A stretch of 64,000 bases of DNA from Bacteroidales bacterium (GTDB lineage Bacteria; Bacteroidota; Bacteroidia; Bacteroidales; BM520): assembly GCA_016285515.1 (NCBI GenBank), contig JAEEQW010000005.1, positions 62,001-126,000 on the forward strand. Reading direction: 5' to 3'. Positions within the stretch are counted from its first letter, which is position 1. The number at the start of each line of letters is the position of its first letter. Both the position numbers and the translations under genes were made by a program. The notes below the pieces were generated by a model. That model worked only from the letters and a program-made list of their open reading frames with translations. It was not told where the DNA came from and did not search any database. This document shows, in pieces, positions 8,260 to 16,819 of the stretch.

Positions 8260-9279
8260 ATGGGCAAATTCTTAGAGTATTGCAGACACAAGGACGTTGA
8301 CCTTACAGCAAAAGCTTATTTCATTGATGCCCTTGGAGCCATGGCGCTGGGACTTTTTGCATCCCTGCTCATCGGCACTATATTTCAGACCCTGGGTGAC
8401 CAATTAGGCATCGGAGTCTTCGTCACCATAGCCTCATACGCAAAACAGGCCACAGGAGCAGCTATTGGCATAGCCATAGCATCTACCCTGCGATGCAAAG
8501 GACTGCTGTTATACAGCACTATTGCCGTCGGCATTGCCGGAAACACACTCGGCGGACCGCTTGGTGCATACATAGCTGTCCTCGTCGCCGTAGAACTCGG
8601 CAAGATGGTCTATAAGGAAACACCCGTTGACATTCTGGTAACTCCCACTGTAGTCATCGTCTCCGGAGTTCTGGTTGCAATAGCCCTCGGCCCCGGCATT
8701 GACAAGATTATGACCGCTCTTGGCACATTCATCGAAAACGCCACCGAAATGCGACCGTTCATAATGGGTGTCATCGTCTCTGTAGTCATAGGAATGGTTC
8801 TGACTCTGCCAATCAGTTCAGCCGCAATATGCCTAGCCATCGGGCTCGGCGGTCTTGCAGGAGGAGCCGCCACTGCAGGATGCTGCGCTCAGATGATAGG
8901 CTTTGCTGTGATAAGCTTCAAGGAAAACCGTTGGGCAGGACTTGTTGCACAAGGGCTTGGCACCTCAATGCTGCAGATGCCTAATATTGTCCGGCATCCG
9001 CAAATATGGATTCCGCCGACACTCGCTGCAGCTATCACCGGACCGCTTTCCACCTGTGTCTTCCATCTCGAAAATATCCCAATAGGCTCCGGCATGGGCA
9101 CCTGCGGACTTGTAGGTCCAATAGGCATATATACTGCCATGTCCGACGGCGGCACAATGATGTGGACTGGACTGGTTCTCGTCTGCTTCGTCATTCCAGC
9201 AGTACTGTCATGGATATTCAGCGAAATAATGCGAAAGTCGGGATGGATTAAGACAGGATACCTTAAGATTGAATGCTGA
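8260..9279 (+). CDS. PTS EIIC-like membrane protein, PfoR/PTS_EIIC_2 family
   Basis: Polytopic inner-membrane protein of 339 aa with about ten hydrophobic segments and many small-residue motifs (GPLGAYIAVLVAVELGK, LGGLAGGAATAGCCAQ). It matches what I know of the PTS_EIIC_2 family, which includes PfoR, the perfringolysin regulator-associated protein of Clostridium. True PTS permeases need EI, HPr, EIIA and EIIB, and none is encoded nearby. It may therefore act as a sugar or small-molecule transporter without phosphorylation, or as a sensor. It sits between a lipoprotein nicotinamidase-like gene (14-base gap) and a GH31 gene (23-base gap). Its substrate is unknown. Confidence 0.82.
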   Translation: MGKFLEYCRHKDVDLTAKAYFIDALGAMALGLFASLLIGTIFQTLGDQLGIGVFVTIASYAKQATGAAIGIAIASTLRCKGLLLYSTIAVGIAGNTLGGPLGAYIAVLVAVELGKMVYKETPVDILVTPTVVIVSGVLVAIALGPGIDKIMTALGTFIENATEMRPFIMGVIVSVVIGMVLTLPISSAAICLAIGLGGLAGGAATAGCCAQMIGFAVISFKENRWAGLVAQGLGTSMLQMPNIVRHPQIWIPPTLAAAITGPLSTCVFHLENIPIGSGMGTCGLVGPIGIYTAMSDGGTMMWTGLVLVCFVIPAVLSWIFSEIMRKSGWIKTGYLKIEC

Positions 9280-9302
9280 AACGGTTCGTTAAACTTAACA
9301 TC

Positions 9303-11975
9303 ATGAAAAAAATAATACCCGTAATTACCACTTTGCTGCTGTCACTCACTTTATCAGCACAAGTCATAAACCATCCATACAATCCTAAGGCTGATGAAGA
9401 CGCCGTCGTCACTTTCGGCAATGCACGTTTTACAGTTCTCACGCCAAGACTGATACGCCTCGAATGGAGCGAGAATGGCATATTCGAAGACAATGCGACA
9501 TTAGGCGTCGTCAACAGAAACCTTCCGGTACCAAAATTTACGGTTAAGATTATCGGCAAAGCACTTACCATAAAAACCGAATACTTAACTCTGAATTACA
9601 AGGGAAATGAACAATTCTCCGATGATAACACTTCGGTTTTTTTCATGATGAATGGCAAAAAAGCCAAATGGACTCCTGACATGCCGCAAACAGGAAACCT
9701 TCTCGGCACAACGCGCACCCTCGACGGTTTCAAGGGTACAAAAACCCGCGAGCCTTACGACATGGGCGTCGCCTCCCGCGACGGATGGGCTGTCATAGAC
9801 GAAAGCTCACGACACCTTATCATTGACGATGACTCCGACTGGCAACAATGGGTGGCGCCACGAGAACAGGCTAATGTCCAGGACCTGTACCTCTTTGTCT
9901 ATGGACATGACTACAAAGCAGCTGTCAGCGATTTCATCAAAATAGGCGGCAATATTCCTCTGCCTCCGAAATATATGTTCGGCTACTGGTGGTCACGCTA
10001 CTGGATGTACACCGACAACGAATTCATCGACCTTGCCAAAGAAATCAAATCATACGACATTCCCATTGATGTGATGATAATCGATATGGACTGGCATGAA
10101 ACATGGCTTCACGGCAAAGAATACGTCAGAGACACTTTTGGAATGCTCATCGGATGGACCGGTTACACATGGCAGAAAGACCTGTTTCCAAATCCCGAGA
10201 ACTTTCTCCATGAACTCCATGACCTCAATCTGAAAACTGCTCTTAACCTCCACCCTGCTTCCGGTATCAGACCCTTTGAAGACTGCTACGACCGTTTCAT
10301 AAAGGATTATACATCAAGGACAGGCAATTATGACGGTCCGAAAGGCTTTATTGACGAGAATGGCAACAAATGCTCCGTCCGTTTTCGCATCTCCGACCGT
10401 GACTGGGCTGACGCATATTTCAACTCTGTAATCCATCCCCTGCAGGACATGGGAGTTGATTTTTGGTGGCTTGACTGGCAGCAATACAGTTACTGCTATT
10501 ACATGAAGGGCCTCAGCAACACATTCTGGCTCAACCACACTTTCTTCAATGACAAAGTACGCCCAAACACCAGTCATGGCAAAAAGGCTCCAAGACCGGT
10601 CATATATCACCGCTGGGGAGGCATTGGCAGCCACCGATACCAAGTCGGATTCTCCGGCGACACATACGACAACTGGGAAGTGCTGGCATATCTGCCATAC
10701 TTCACCTCCACCGCATCGAACGTCGGCTATGGCTACTGGGGGCACGATATAGGCGGCCACTGTCAGGCAACAGAACACCCGACAAACCCTGAAATGTTTA
10801 CCCGATGGCTCCAATACGGCGTATTTACACCAATATTCAAAACACATTCCACCAAATCGTCCTACATTGAAAGACGCATCTGGAGATTCCCTGACTACTT
10901 TGAAACCATGCGTGATGCAATACGACTCCGCTATTCTCTCTCCCCTTATATTTATAATGCCGCACGACAAACATTCGACACGGGCATATCAATGTGCCGT
11001 CCAATGTATTACGACTATCCTGAGAATGAAGAAGCATACACTTTCAAGGAACAAAACATGTTCGGCGATGACATCCTTTCAGTTGCCCTCTGCCAACCAG
11101 CCGATTCATCCACAAATCTTACCGAAAGAATCGTATGGTTCCCGGCAGGCGACAATTGGTACGACATGGCTACCGGTATGATGTATGAAGGAGGAACTAT
11201 CGACACCCTCCACTATACAATTAACGAAAACCCTTACTATGTGAAAGCCGGCTCCATCATTCCTATGGCTTCCAAAGAAATCAGGAACCTGCAGGAACCA
11301 AGCAATGAAATCTGCCTGGTTGTTATCCCAGGCAACGGCTCATCTGAAATGACACTGTATGACGATGACGGAATATCACAACTATACGAGTCTGATTTCA
11401 CTACAACCAAAATCGTCAAAAACTCTGATTCAAACTGCCTGACTATGAACATATATCCACGTGAAGGACATTTTGACGGCATGGACACAAATCGTCATTT
11501 CAGAATCGTTGTCGAAGGCAACTTCGCCCCCGAGAAAATAACAGTCAACGGCAAGGATTACCCTTATTCACGCTTCGCTGAAGATAATACATGGACATAC
11601 GATGGCAAAGACATGGCAACTGTAATCTGTCTTCCTGAAACCTCCGCATCCCAACAAATCGACATCAAATGCCAATATGATGCCGAGAAAACAAAATACC
11701 AAGAAATAATATACGGTAAAAAAGGAATTGTAAAGCGTATGTCTGAACTTTGCAATGAATTCAAATTATTGTATCTCAGTAACATATCGAGTATGTCTAT
11801 ACCACCGCTTGAATACATGAGAATAGTGCAGACAAGCAGCTATATTACCGAAGACCCACAGAATGCCGTCAAATATCTTGAGAACATAGACATTGAAAGT
11901 ATGAAGAATGCCCTTGAAAGACTTGAAATTCCTCAGACTTTCAAGGATAAAGTTATCGCTCAGTCAGAATTGTAA
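9303..11975 (+). CDS. Secreted GH31 alpha-glycosidase with C-terminal extension
   Basis: Glycoside hydrolase family 31 enzyme (alpha-glucosidase or alpha-xylosidase type). I use the ATG at 9303 (MKKIIPVITTLLLSLTLSAQ, a clean signal peptide) rather than the track start at 9273, which overlaps the upstream gene. The nucleophile is D391 in FWWLDWQ and the acid/base is probably D453 in FSGDTYDNW. A DUF5110-like beta domain follows (YDDDGISQLYE). After it comes a roughly 100-residue charged, mainly helical tail (from about DAEKTKYQE to the end) not usual for the family. Specificity cannot be read from the sequence. It is the last gene of the 7.5-12 kb unit and converges on the fucosidase gene. Confidence 0.92.
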   Translation: MKKIIPVITTLLLSLTLSAQVINHPYNPKADEDAVVTFGNARFTVLTPRLIRLEWSENGIFEDNATLGVVNRNLPVPKFTVKIIGKALTIKTEYLTLNYKGNEQFSDDNTSVFFMMNGKKAKWTPDMPQTGNLLGTTRTLDGFKGTKTREPYDMGVASRDGWAVIDESSRHLIIDDDSDWQQWVAPREQANVQDLYLFVYGHDYKAAVSDFIKIGGNIPLPPKYMFGYWWSRYWMYTDNEFIDLAKEIKSYDIPIDVMIIDMDWHETWLHGKEYVRDTFGMLIGWTGYTWQKDLFPNPENFLHELHDLNLKTALNLHPASGIRPFEDCYDRFIKDYTSRTGNYDGPKGFIDENGNKCSVRFRISDRDWADAYFNSVIHPLQDMGVDFWWLDWQQYSYCYYMKGLSNTFWLNHTFFNDKVRPNTSHGKKAPRPVIYHRWGGIGSHRYQVGFSGDTYDNWEVLAYLPYFTSTASNVGYGYWGHDIGGHCQATEHPTNPEMFTRWLQYGVFTPIFKTHSTKSSYIERRIWRFPDYFETMRDAIRLRYSLSPYIYNAARQTFDTGISMCRPMYYDYPENEEAYTFKEQNMFGDDILSVALCQPADSSTNLTERIVWFPAGDNWYDMATGMMYEGGTIDTLHYTINENPYYVKAGSIIPMASKEIRNLQEPSNEICLVVIPGNGSSEMTLYDDDGISQLYESDFTTTKIVKNSDSNCLTMNIYPREGHFDGMDTNRHFRIVVEGNFAPEKITVNGKDYPYSRFAEDNTWTYDGKDMATVICLPETSASQQIDIKCQYDAEKTKYQEIIYGKKGIVKRMSELCNEFKLLYLSNISSMSIPPLEYMRIVQTSSYITEDPQNAVKYLENIDIESMKNALERLEIPQTFKDKVIAQSEL

Positions 11976-12042
11976 TTTGCAGTTTTGATTCGCCAATATT
12001 TGTTTCCCATCGGACATCATCATACGGGAAAATAACAACTGT

Positions 12043-14106
12043 TTATTGGGTTATAACAGAAAAATCGCCTATTTGAATGTAGGATGATTTCGGCAATTTC
12101 CTTTCGGCAACAAATTTGACTCTTTTTCCAGTAACCGGCGCAAACTCTACGACCTGCTCAACTGGATTGTTGTCTATGTTGTCAAACATTCCTTCACATA
12201 TCAGCTTATTATCAACATAAAAGCGATAATTTGTAGCATGACCTGTCGCATCCCGTCCCTGAGCTGGCAGCATTCTGAAACCGCTGATGTTCTGTTCTTC
12301 CTTGAATTCAAGACAAATCACGGCATCATTCAGAGGAAAAGACACTGTTGAATATCCATTACCATCAAACAATCTTGCAACTCCGTCAACAGGTTTTATT
12401 ACGGCAAAATGATTATATGGCAAATCAAACTCCTTGACACTCAATGCGCTGAATTTATTAGTTAAAGTATCAACTGAAACGGCTTTCACTATACCCTTTC
12501 CATCTAATACGAATTCCCCCCTATATATTTCCGATGACAAATCAGGTTCTGAGCCATCGGTTGTATAATATACTGCAGCATCAACATCTGATGCAGTGAT
12601 ATACACATTATTGCTGAAATCACGATAAATGACCGGTTCTGTCAACAGGGCCGGAGCGAAATATGCTTCAATGTTGTTGACACATAATGGGCCTTTGGCC
12701 TCATCAAAACAAACCACAAGTTTATCCACCTCAACCGTCTTGAATCTCACAATACGTTTGTAACCTATTGTAGTTGTGGAGTCCAAGGAAATTATCTCAA
12801 CTTGTTGTTTACCGTTTTGTCCCTCCAAATGAAACTTGCTCACACGTTGTCCGAGCGGTATATATTCCTGAAGTACCACACGGTTAAGTTTGGTGGGTTT
12901 GCTAAAATTGAAAGTGACCTTTCCTTCTGTAATGCCGTCTTCGGTAGCCCAGTAAGTGTCCCATTTGTCATCATTGAGATTGGAGACTGAAAATCTTCTT
13001 CCACGCACATTGTCAGCCATGGCTTTGGCATTTTTCAGAAGATTGTCCTTAAATTCCCCTAAAAGGGCATTATGCCATTCCATAATTATTGTCGAATCCT
13101 GAGGGTGAATCTTTCCACTAAGGCCGACAGGAAAATTGAGCAGGAGATTGGCATTATGCCCTACGCTGTTGTAATATATGTCCATAAGTCGGGCAAGACT
13201 CTTAACCTGGTGGTCTTCGCGGGCATGATAGAACCAGCCGGGGCGTATGGACACGTCAACTTCGGCAGGAAGCCATTCAGTTCCCTCTGACGAACCGTAA
13301 TGCATATACGAATAATTGTCAAATTTATCCTTGCATGTCGGGCACCAGTCAGTGCATCCGGCCCAACCGCCTTCATTTCCAACCCAGCGTATTGTCGGCA
13401 CAGTGCCGCCGAAAATCATGGCATCAGGATTGCGTTTCAAGATTGTGTCCCGTGCGCGCTCATAATCATAGTATGTGTTGGCATCAATCTTACGCACCTC
13501 ATTTGTCCCGCCATAATAGCCGTCACCGCCGTTAGCCCCATCAAACCAAAACTCGAATAGAGGCCCGTAATTACCTGACAATTCGTTAATTTGACCATGA
13601 TATGTCTCACGATAGCCGTCACGACCATATTCGGGATTATTGCGATCCCATGGCGACAGATAAAGTCCGAATTTGAGGCAGTATTTCCGACATGCCTCCG
13701 AGAGTTCCTTCACCATGTCACCATTACCATTTTTATAAGGCGACTTGCTGATATTATATTCTGTTGTCTCGGTTGGCCACAGACAAAACCCGTCATGATG
13801 CTTTGCAGTAAGAATAACTGCCTTCATACCTGCCGCTTTCATTGTGCGCACCCACTGTTCACAATCAAGTTCCTGCGGATTGAAAGTCTCTGGCGAAGTA
13901 TTGCCGAAACCCCATTCCATGTCATTGAAGGTATTCAGTCCGAAATGAACGAAAGCGTATGTCTCAAGTTTCTGCCATTCAATCTGACTTTGGGTAGGTA
14001 TCGGATATACAGGCTTCGGAGGCTCTTTGGTTCCCGAGCAGGATGAAACAAACAATGCAGTAGCAAGAAGTATATAGATTTTACTGCCAAAGAATGTCAT
14101 TCTCAT
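12043..14106 (-). CDS. Alpha-L-fucosidase, GH29 lipoprotein with accessory domains
   Basis: Exo-acting fucosidase that would release L-fucose from host or plant glycans. The signal peptide ends in the lipobox FVSSC (C23), so it is a surface or periplasmic lipoprotein. The GH29 domain (about 40-350) carries HFGLNTF, AKHHDGFCLW and the nucleophile D189 in EFWFDG. Two discoidin-like (F5/8 C) segments seem to flank a chitobiase-C-like module containing YYTTDGSEPD. At 687 aa it is longer than single-domain fucosidases. An alternative ATG lies two codons downstream (14100). No SusC/SusD pair is adjacent. Confidence 0.93.
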   Translation of the reverse strand: MRMTFFGSKIYILLATALFVSSCSGTKEPPKPVYPIPTQSQIEWQKLETYAFVHFGLNTFNDMEWGFGNTSPETFNPQELDCEQWVRTMKAAGMKAVILTAKHHDGFCLWPTETTEYNISKSPYKNGNGDMVKELSEACRKYCLKFGLYLSPWDRNNPEYGRDGYRETYHGQINELSGNYGPLFEFWFDGANGGDGYYGGTNEVRKIDANTYYDYERARDTILKRNPDAMIFGGTVPTIRWVGNEGGWAGCTDWCPTCKDKFDNYSYMHYGSSEGTEWLPAEVDVSIRPGWFYHAREDHQVKSLARLMDIYYNSVGHNANLLLNFPVGLSGKIHPQDSTIIMEWHNALLGEFKDNLLKNAKAMADNVRGRRFSVSNLNDDKWDTYWATEDGITEGKVTFNFSKPTKLNRVVLQEYIPLGQRVSKFHLEGQNGKQQVEIISLDSTTTIGYKRIVRFKTVEVDKLVVCFDEAKGPLCVNNIEAYFAPALLTEPVIYRDFSNNVYITASDVDAAVYYTTDGSEPDLSSEIYRGEFVLDGKGIVKAVSVDTLTNKFSALSVKEFDLPYNHFAVIKPVDGVARLFDGNGYSTVSFPLNDAVICLEFKEEQNISGFRMLPAQGRDATGHATNYRFYVDNKLICEGMFDNIDNNPVEQVVEFAPVTGKRVKFVAERKLPKSSYIQIGDFSVITQ

Positions 14107-14138
14107 AATTTATTATTTAGATAATCATTTTTATGCGG

Positions 14139-14146
14139 CGAAGATA
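14139..14146 (-). promoter_or_regulatory. Possible -7 element for the fucosidase gene
   Basis: Reads TATCTTCG on the minus strand, one mismatch from TAnnTTTG, 32 bases upstream of the fucosidase ATG. It is weaker than the other promoters in the window. Confidence 0.3.
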
Positions 14147-14196
14147 CAACAAAAAAAGGATATGCAACCATTGCAACATCTGTAAACATATACACT

Positions 14197-14211
14197 ATGA
14201 CATTTTGTCAT
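14197..14211. promoter_or_regulatory. Palindrome ATGACA-TTT-TGTCAT, operator-like
   Basis: Perfect 6-bp inverted repeat with a 3-base spacer, in the 244-base divergent gap between the fucosidase and PCMD genes. It lacks hairpin-terminator features and is better explained as a protein-binding site. The binding protein is unknown. Confidence 0.4.
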
Positions 14212-14252
14212 TATGCATATAAAACAGCTATATTTCAATAGTTTTAATATGT

Positions 14253-14296
14253 TTACAAATGTATTACAAATGTAAAGTGTTATGTTACATATGTAA
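14253..14296. promoter_or_regulatory. Three phased TTACA-N2-TGTAA sites, putative operator array
   Basis: Sites start at 14253 (TTACAAATGTAT, imperfect), 14264 (TTACAAATGTAA) and 14285 (TTACATATGTAA, a perfect 12-bp palindrome). The start-to-start distances of 11 and 21 bases are one and two helical turns, so bound dimers would sit on the same DNA face. The array lies about 28 bases upstream of the PCMD -7 element, where an activator would be expected. The cognate regulator is not identifiable. Confidence 0.5.
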
Positions 14297-14323
14297 AACA
14301 ACGGGAGTTTCGGAAAAAAGATT

Positions 14324-14331
14324 TACATTTG
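14324..14331 (+). promoter_or_regulatory. Bacteroidota -7 element for the PCMD gene
   Basis: TACATTTG matches TAnnTTTG, 19 bases upstream of the ATG at 14351 and just downstream of the TTACA-N2-TGTAA array. Confidence 0.5.
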
Positions 14332-14350
14332 CCAGACAAATTATTCTGCC

Positions 14351-15319
14351 ATGAGTTCAAGATATAAAATCATAATTGTAGTTGCAGCATTTCTTACAAT
14401 GCACATCACTACCCCACTCAAAGCGCAGATACAGGAGCTCGTCCCATACGGAGATTTTGAGCAGTGGGTCGTGCATGATGTGAAGGAGAGCAGGATTATT
14501 GGAGGCAAGACAGAACGTTTATATGAGATAGACGCGACTGACACTCTTGAGGTCAATACCCCATTCACCCCCAAAAAAGGCAGCATCTGGGCGACGTCGA
14601 ATGCATACGCAAAAATTGCAGGCATAACCAAGGCAAGTGTAACCGTATATCCGGAACAAGGCATTCACGGGTACTGTGCCAAGCTCACCACCCAATATGC
14701 CGAATGCAAGGTATTAGGTATTGTCAACATTAAAGTATTGGTTTCAGGATGTCTGTATTGGGGCTATATGCCTGAGCCAATAACAGGCGCAAGCAATCCG
14801 TACGGCAGAATGAACTGGGGCATCCCCTATACAAAACACCCTAAATATTTCGTGTTGGACTATAAATCAAGTATGCCTAACAAAGGCACCATCACAAAAT
14901 GCAATGTCACATCCGAATCAGCACGCCCTGGCAATGACGAACAGGAAGTGATGTTCATTCTGCAAAACCGACATGAAGGTGCTGACGGCAAAATCTACGC
15001 CACACGTGTCGGAACCGCCATCTATCATATCACCGATGCCACTGACGACTGGGTGGAAGACTATCATATCCCCGTCATCTACGGTGATGCACGCAAATCA
15101 CCCCATTTCAAACCATACATGGACTTAGGGCCGATGAAGGACAACATATACGGACTCAACAGCAAAGGTGAAAACGTCGAAATCATCGAGAATGCCTGGG
15201 GTGACGAAAACACACCAGTCACACACGCCGTGCTTAAAATAACAGCTTCCATCCAGGAAGCCTACTCCGGCACAATCGGCAACACCTTATGGATTGACAA
15301 TGTAAAGTTGGAATACTGA
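14351..15319 (+). CDS. PCMD-domain (putative carbohydrate metabolism) exported protein
   Basis: Exported 322-aa protein with a signal peptide ending near LKAQ (residue 26). The remainder resembles the PCMD family of Bacteroidota, beta-rich proteins of unknown activity often found with glycan-utilisation genes. The opening ELVPYGDFEQWV and the ending GNTLWIDNVKLEY are characteristic of that fold as I know it. No catalytic residues can be named. It is divergent from the GH29 fucosidase and sits behind an elaborate promoter region, which suggests regulated expression with nearby glycan enzymes. Confidence 0.8.
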   Translation: MSSRYKIIIVVAAFLTMHITTPLKAQIQELVPYGDFEQWVVHDVKESRIIGGKTERLYEIDATDTLEVNTPFTPKKGSIWATSNAYAKIAGITKASVTVYPEQGIHGYCAKLTTQYAECKVLGIVNIKVLVSGCLYWGYMPEPITGASNPYGRMNWGIPYTKHPKYFVLDYKSSMPNKGTITKCNVTSESARPGNDEQEVMFILQNRHEGADGKIYATRVGTAIYHITDATDDWVEDYHIPVIYGDARKSPHFKPYMDLGPMKDNIYGLNSKGENVEIIENAWGDENTPVTHAVLKITASIQEAYSGTIGNTLWIDNVKLEY

Positions 15320-15349
15320 TGAGCGACTAAAGGAGTGAATCACGAAAAA

Positions 15350-15841
15350 TCAAAACGCCACCTTGAAAAACTGATATGTGAGGTACCCTGAGGTAATCAG
15401 TTTCAGTACTGTACCGAACAAAATCCCTAAAAATGCTCCAAATGCTGACTTGAAAGCGACATCCGAGCGTTTGCCGTTTATCAGTTCTCCTAATAATGCA
15501 CCGACAAACGGACCGAGAATAACTCCGGTCGCGCCAAAAAAGAATCCTGCTATCAATCCGATTGCAGCACCCCATGTACCTGCCTTTGAACCACCTGTCA
15601 ACCTTGTGGAAAACACTGAAAACAAATTGTCCAGCACTGTGACTGCCAGCACCACAAACAGCATAACCCACATGAATTCATTTGAAAACGGATGCTTCGA
15701 CCACTGAAGGAGAAGAAGCGCAATATATGAAATGGGCGGTCCGGCTATTCCTGGAACCACACAGCCTATCAAACCTATAACAATCAATATTATTCCAAAA
15801 ATTACAGCTACCATGTCACGCCATATTGCATCAGATATCAC
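15350..15841 (-). CDS. DUF456 family membrane protein
   Basis: Small 163-aa inner-membrane protein with an N-terminal hydrophobic hairpin (VAVIFGIILIVIGLIG) and glycine-rich segments (GAAIGLIAGFFFGATG, GPFVGALLGELINGK) typical of DUF456. Its function is not known. An internal Met (MVAV) nine codons in could be the true start. It converges on the PCMD gene and is divergent from metF, with its own promoter element. Confidence 0.85.
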   Translation of the reverse strand: MISDAIWRDMVAVIFGIILIVIGLIGCVVPGIAGPPISYIALLLLQWSKHPFSNEFMWVMLFVVLAVTVLDNLFSVFSTRLTGGSKAGTWGAAIGLIAGFFFGATGVILGPFVGALLGELINGKRSDVAFKSAFGAFLGILFGTVLKLITSGYLTYQFFKVAF

Positions 15842-15857
15842 CTTCCAAAAATCACGA

Positions 15858-15865
15858 CAAAATTA
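15858..15865 (-). promoter_or_regulatory. Bacteroidota -7 element for the DUF456 gene
   Basis: Reads TAATTTTG on the minus strand, 16 bases upstream of the ATG. It is paired back to back with the metF element 12 bases away. Confidence 0.45.
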
Positions 15866-15877
15866 TAAAAAAACATT

Positions 15878-15885
15878 TAATTTTG
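15878..15885 (+). promoter_or_regulatory. Bacteroidota -7 element for metF-metH unit
   Basis: TAATTTTG matches TAnnTTTG. Transcription would begin near 15892. That makes the TTG at 15890 used by the ORF track implausible as a start and supports the ATG at 15935. Confidence 0.5.
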
Positions 15886-15934
15886 CGGTTTGACAGAAAA
15901 CAATCGAAAAAACACTGTCACATCACATATCAAT

Positions 15935-16813
15935 ATGAAAATCAGCGACATACTAACAAACAAGAAAACTTTTTCATTTGAGGTATTTCCTCCAAATCCC
16001 AACAACAGCAAAATTGATGAAATCTTTTCAACCATAGACCAGCTTCAGCAATACCGTCCTGATTTCATAAGTGTGACTTTTAAATCAACTGGTGACTACA
16101 GCCAAAACACAATAGACCTCGCAAGCTATATCAAAAAGAATACATCGGCAGAGCCTTTAGTTCATCTTACCTGCGGTGCCTTAGACAAAAAAAACGTGGA
16201 CAGTCTGACCGAAAAACTTGAAAATGAGCACCTTGAAAACATTATGGCACTAAGAGGCGACAAACCTGACAACTATACGGATGACTTTTTGAAATACTTC
16301 AGACACGCATCCGAACTTATGGAATATATCAACAAAAAACATGATTTTTGTCTGGCAGGCGCATGTTATCCCGAAGGGCATATCGAATGTGAAAGCCTAT
16401 ATGATGACCTCGCAAACCTCAAGAAAAAGCAGGATATGGGCGCATCATTCTTCATCACACAGGCATTTTACGACAACAACTACTACTACCGTCTCGTAAG
16501 GGCGGCACACAAAATGGGAATAACCAAACCAATTATTCCCGGCATCATGCCCCTGACTAATGTGAAACTGTTCGGTAAAATAATCAATATGGCCGGCGCA
16601 TCTATTCCGTTTGAACTGAGAATACTGTTTGACAGATTCAAGGACAACAAAAAGGCGATGGAAGAAATCGGCATCGCCTACAGCGTACACCAGGTCCTTG
16701 AACTTCTTGCCAATGATGCCGACGGAATCCACATCTATACCATGAACAAAGCCTGGATAGCCGGTGAAATCTACAGACGAATCAACAATGTCATCGAAAA
16801 AGAACTGAGATAA
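15935..16813 (+). CDS. metF: 5,10-methylenetetrahydrofolate reductase
   Basis: Flavoprotein that reduces methylene-THF to 5-methyl-THF, the methyl donor for methionine synthase. The start chosen is the ATG of MKISDILTNKKTFSFEVFPP; the track start is a TTG lying at the predicted transcription start. Visible family features are FSFEVFPP, the LRGDKP segment and the aldolase-barrel stretch AGACYPEGH. At 292 aa it is of normal size. Six bases separate it from the MetH reactivation gene and a 16-base overlap follows to metH, so the three are almost certainly one operon feeding the methionine cycle. Confidence 0.95.
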   Translation: MKISDILTNKKTFSFEVFPPNPNNSKIDEIFSTIDQLQQYRPDFISVTFKSTGDYSQNTIDLASYIKKNTSAEPLVHLTCGALDKKNVDSLTEKLENEHLENIMALRGDKPDNYTDDFLKYFRHASELMEYINKKHDFCLAGACYPEGHIECESLYDDLANLKKKQDMGASFFITQAFYDNNYYYRLVRAAHKMGITKPIIPGIMPLTNVKLFGKIINMAGASIPFELRILFDRFKDNKKAMEEIGIAYSVHQVLELLANDADGIHIYTMNKAWIAGEIYRRINNVIEKELR

Positions 16814-16819
16814 CGACGG

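Noticed and set aside
8260-9279. Functional PTS sugar permease
   Set aside because: No EI, HPr, EIIA or EIIB gene is present, and the family (PfoR-like) is commonly orphan; sugar phosphorylation cannot be claimed.
10314-10970. 218-aa minus-strand ORF inside the GH31 gene
   Set aside because: Long for a shadow but fully within the GH31 catalytic domain, with no start context or recognisable motif.
12003-12031. TTTCCC/GGGAAA pair between the GH31 and GH29 stops as a terminator
   Set aside because: Only six pairs with a 17-base loop and no T-run; too weak to call.
15890-15934. Upstream TTG start for metF as listed in the ORF track
   Set aside because: The TTG coincides with the predicted transcription start, and the family N-terminus matches the ATG at 15935.
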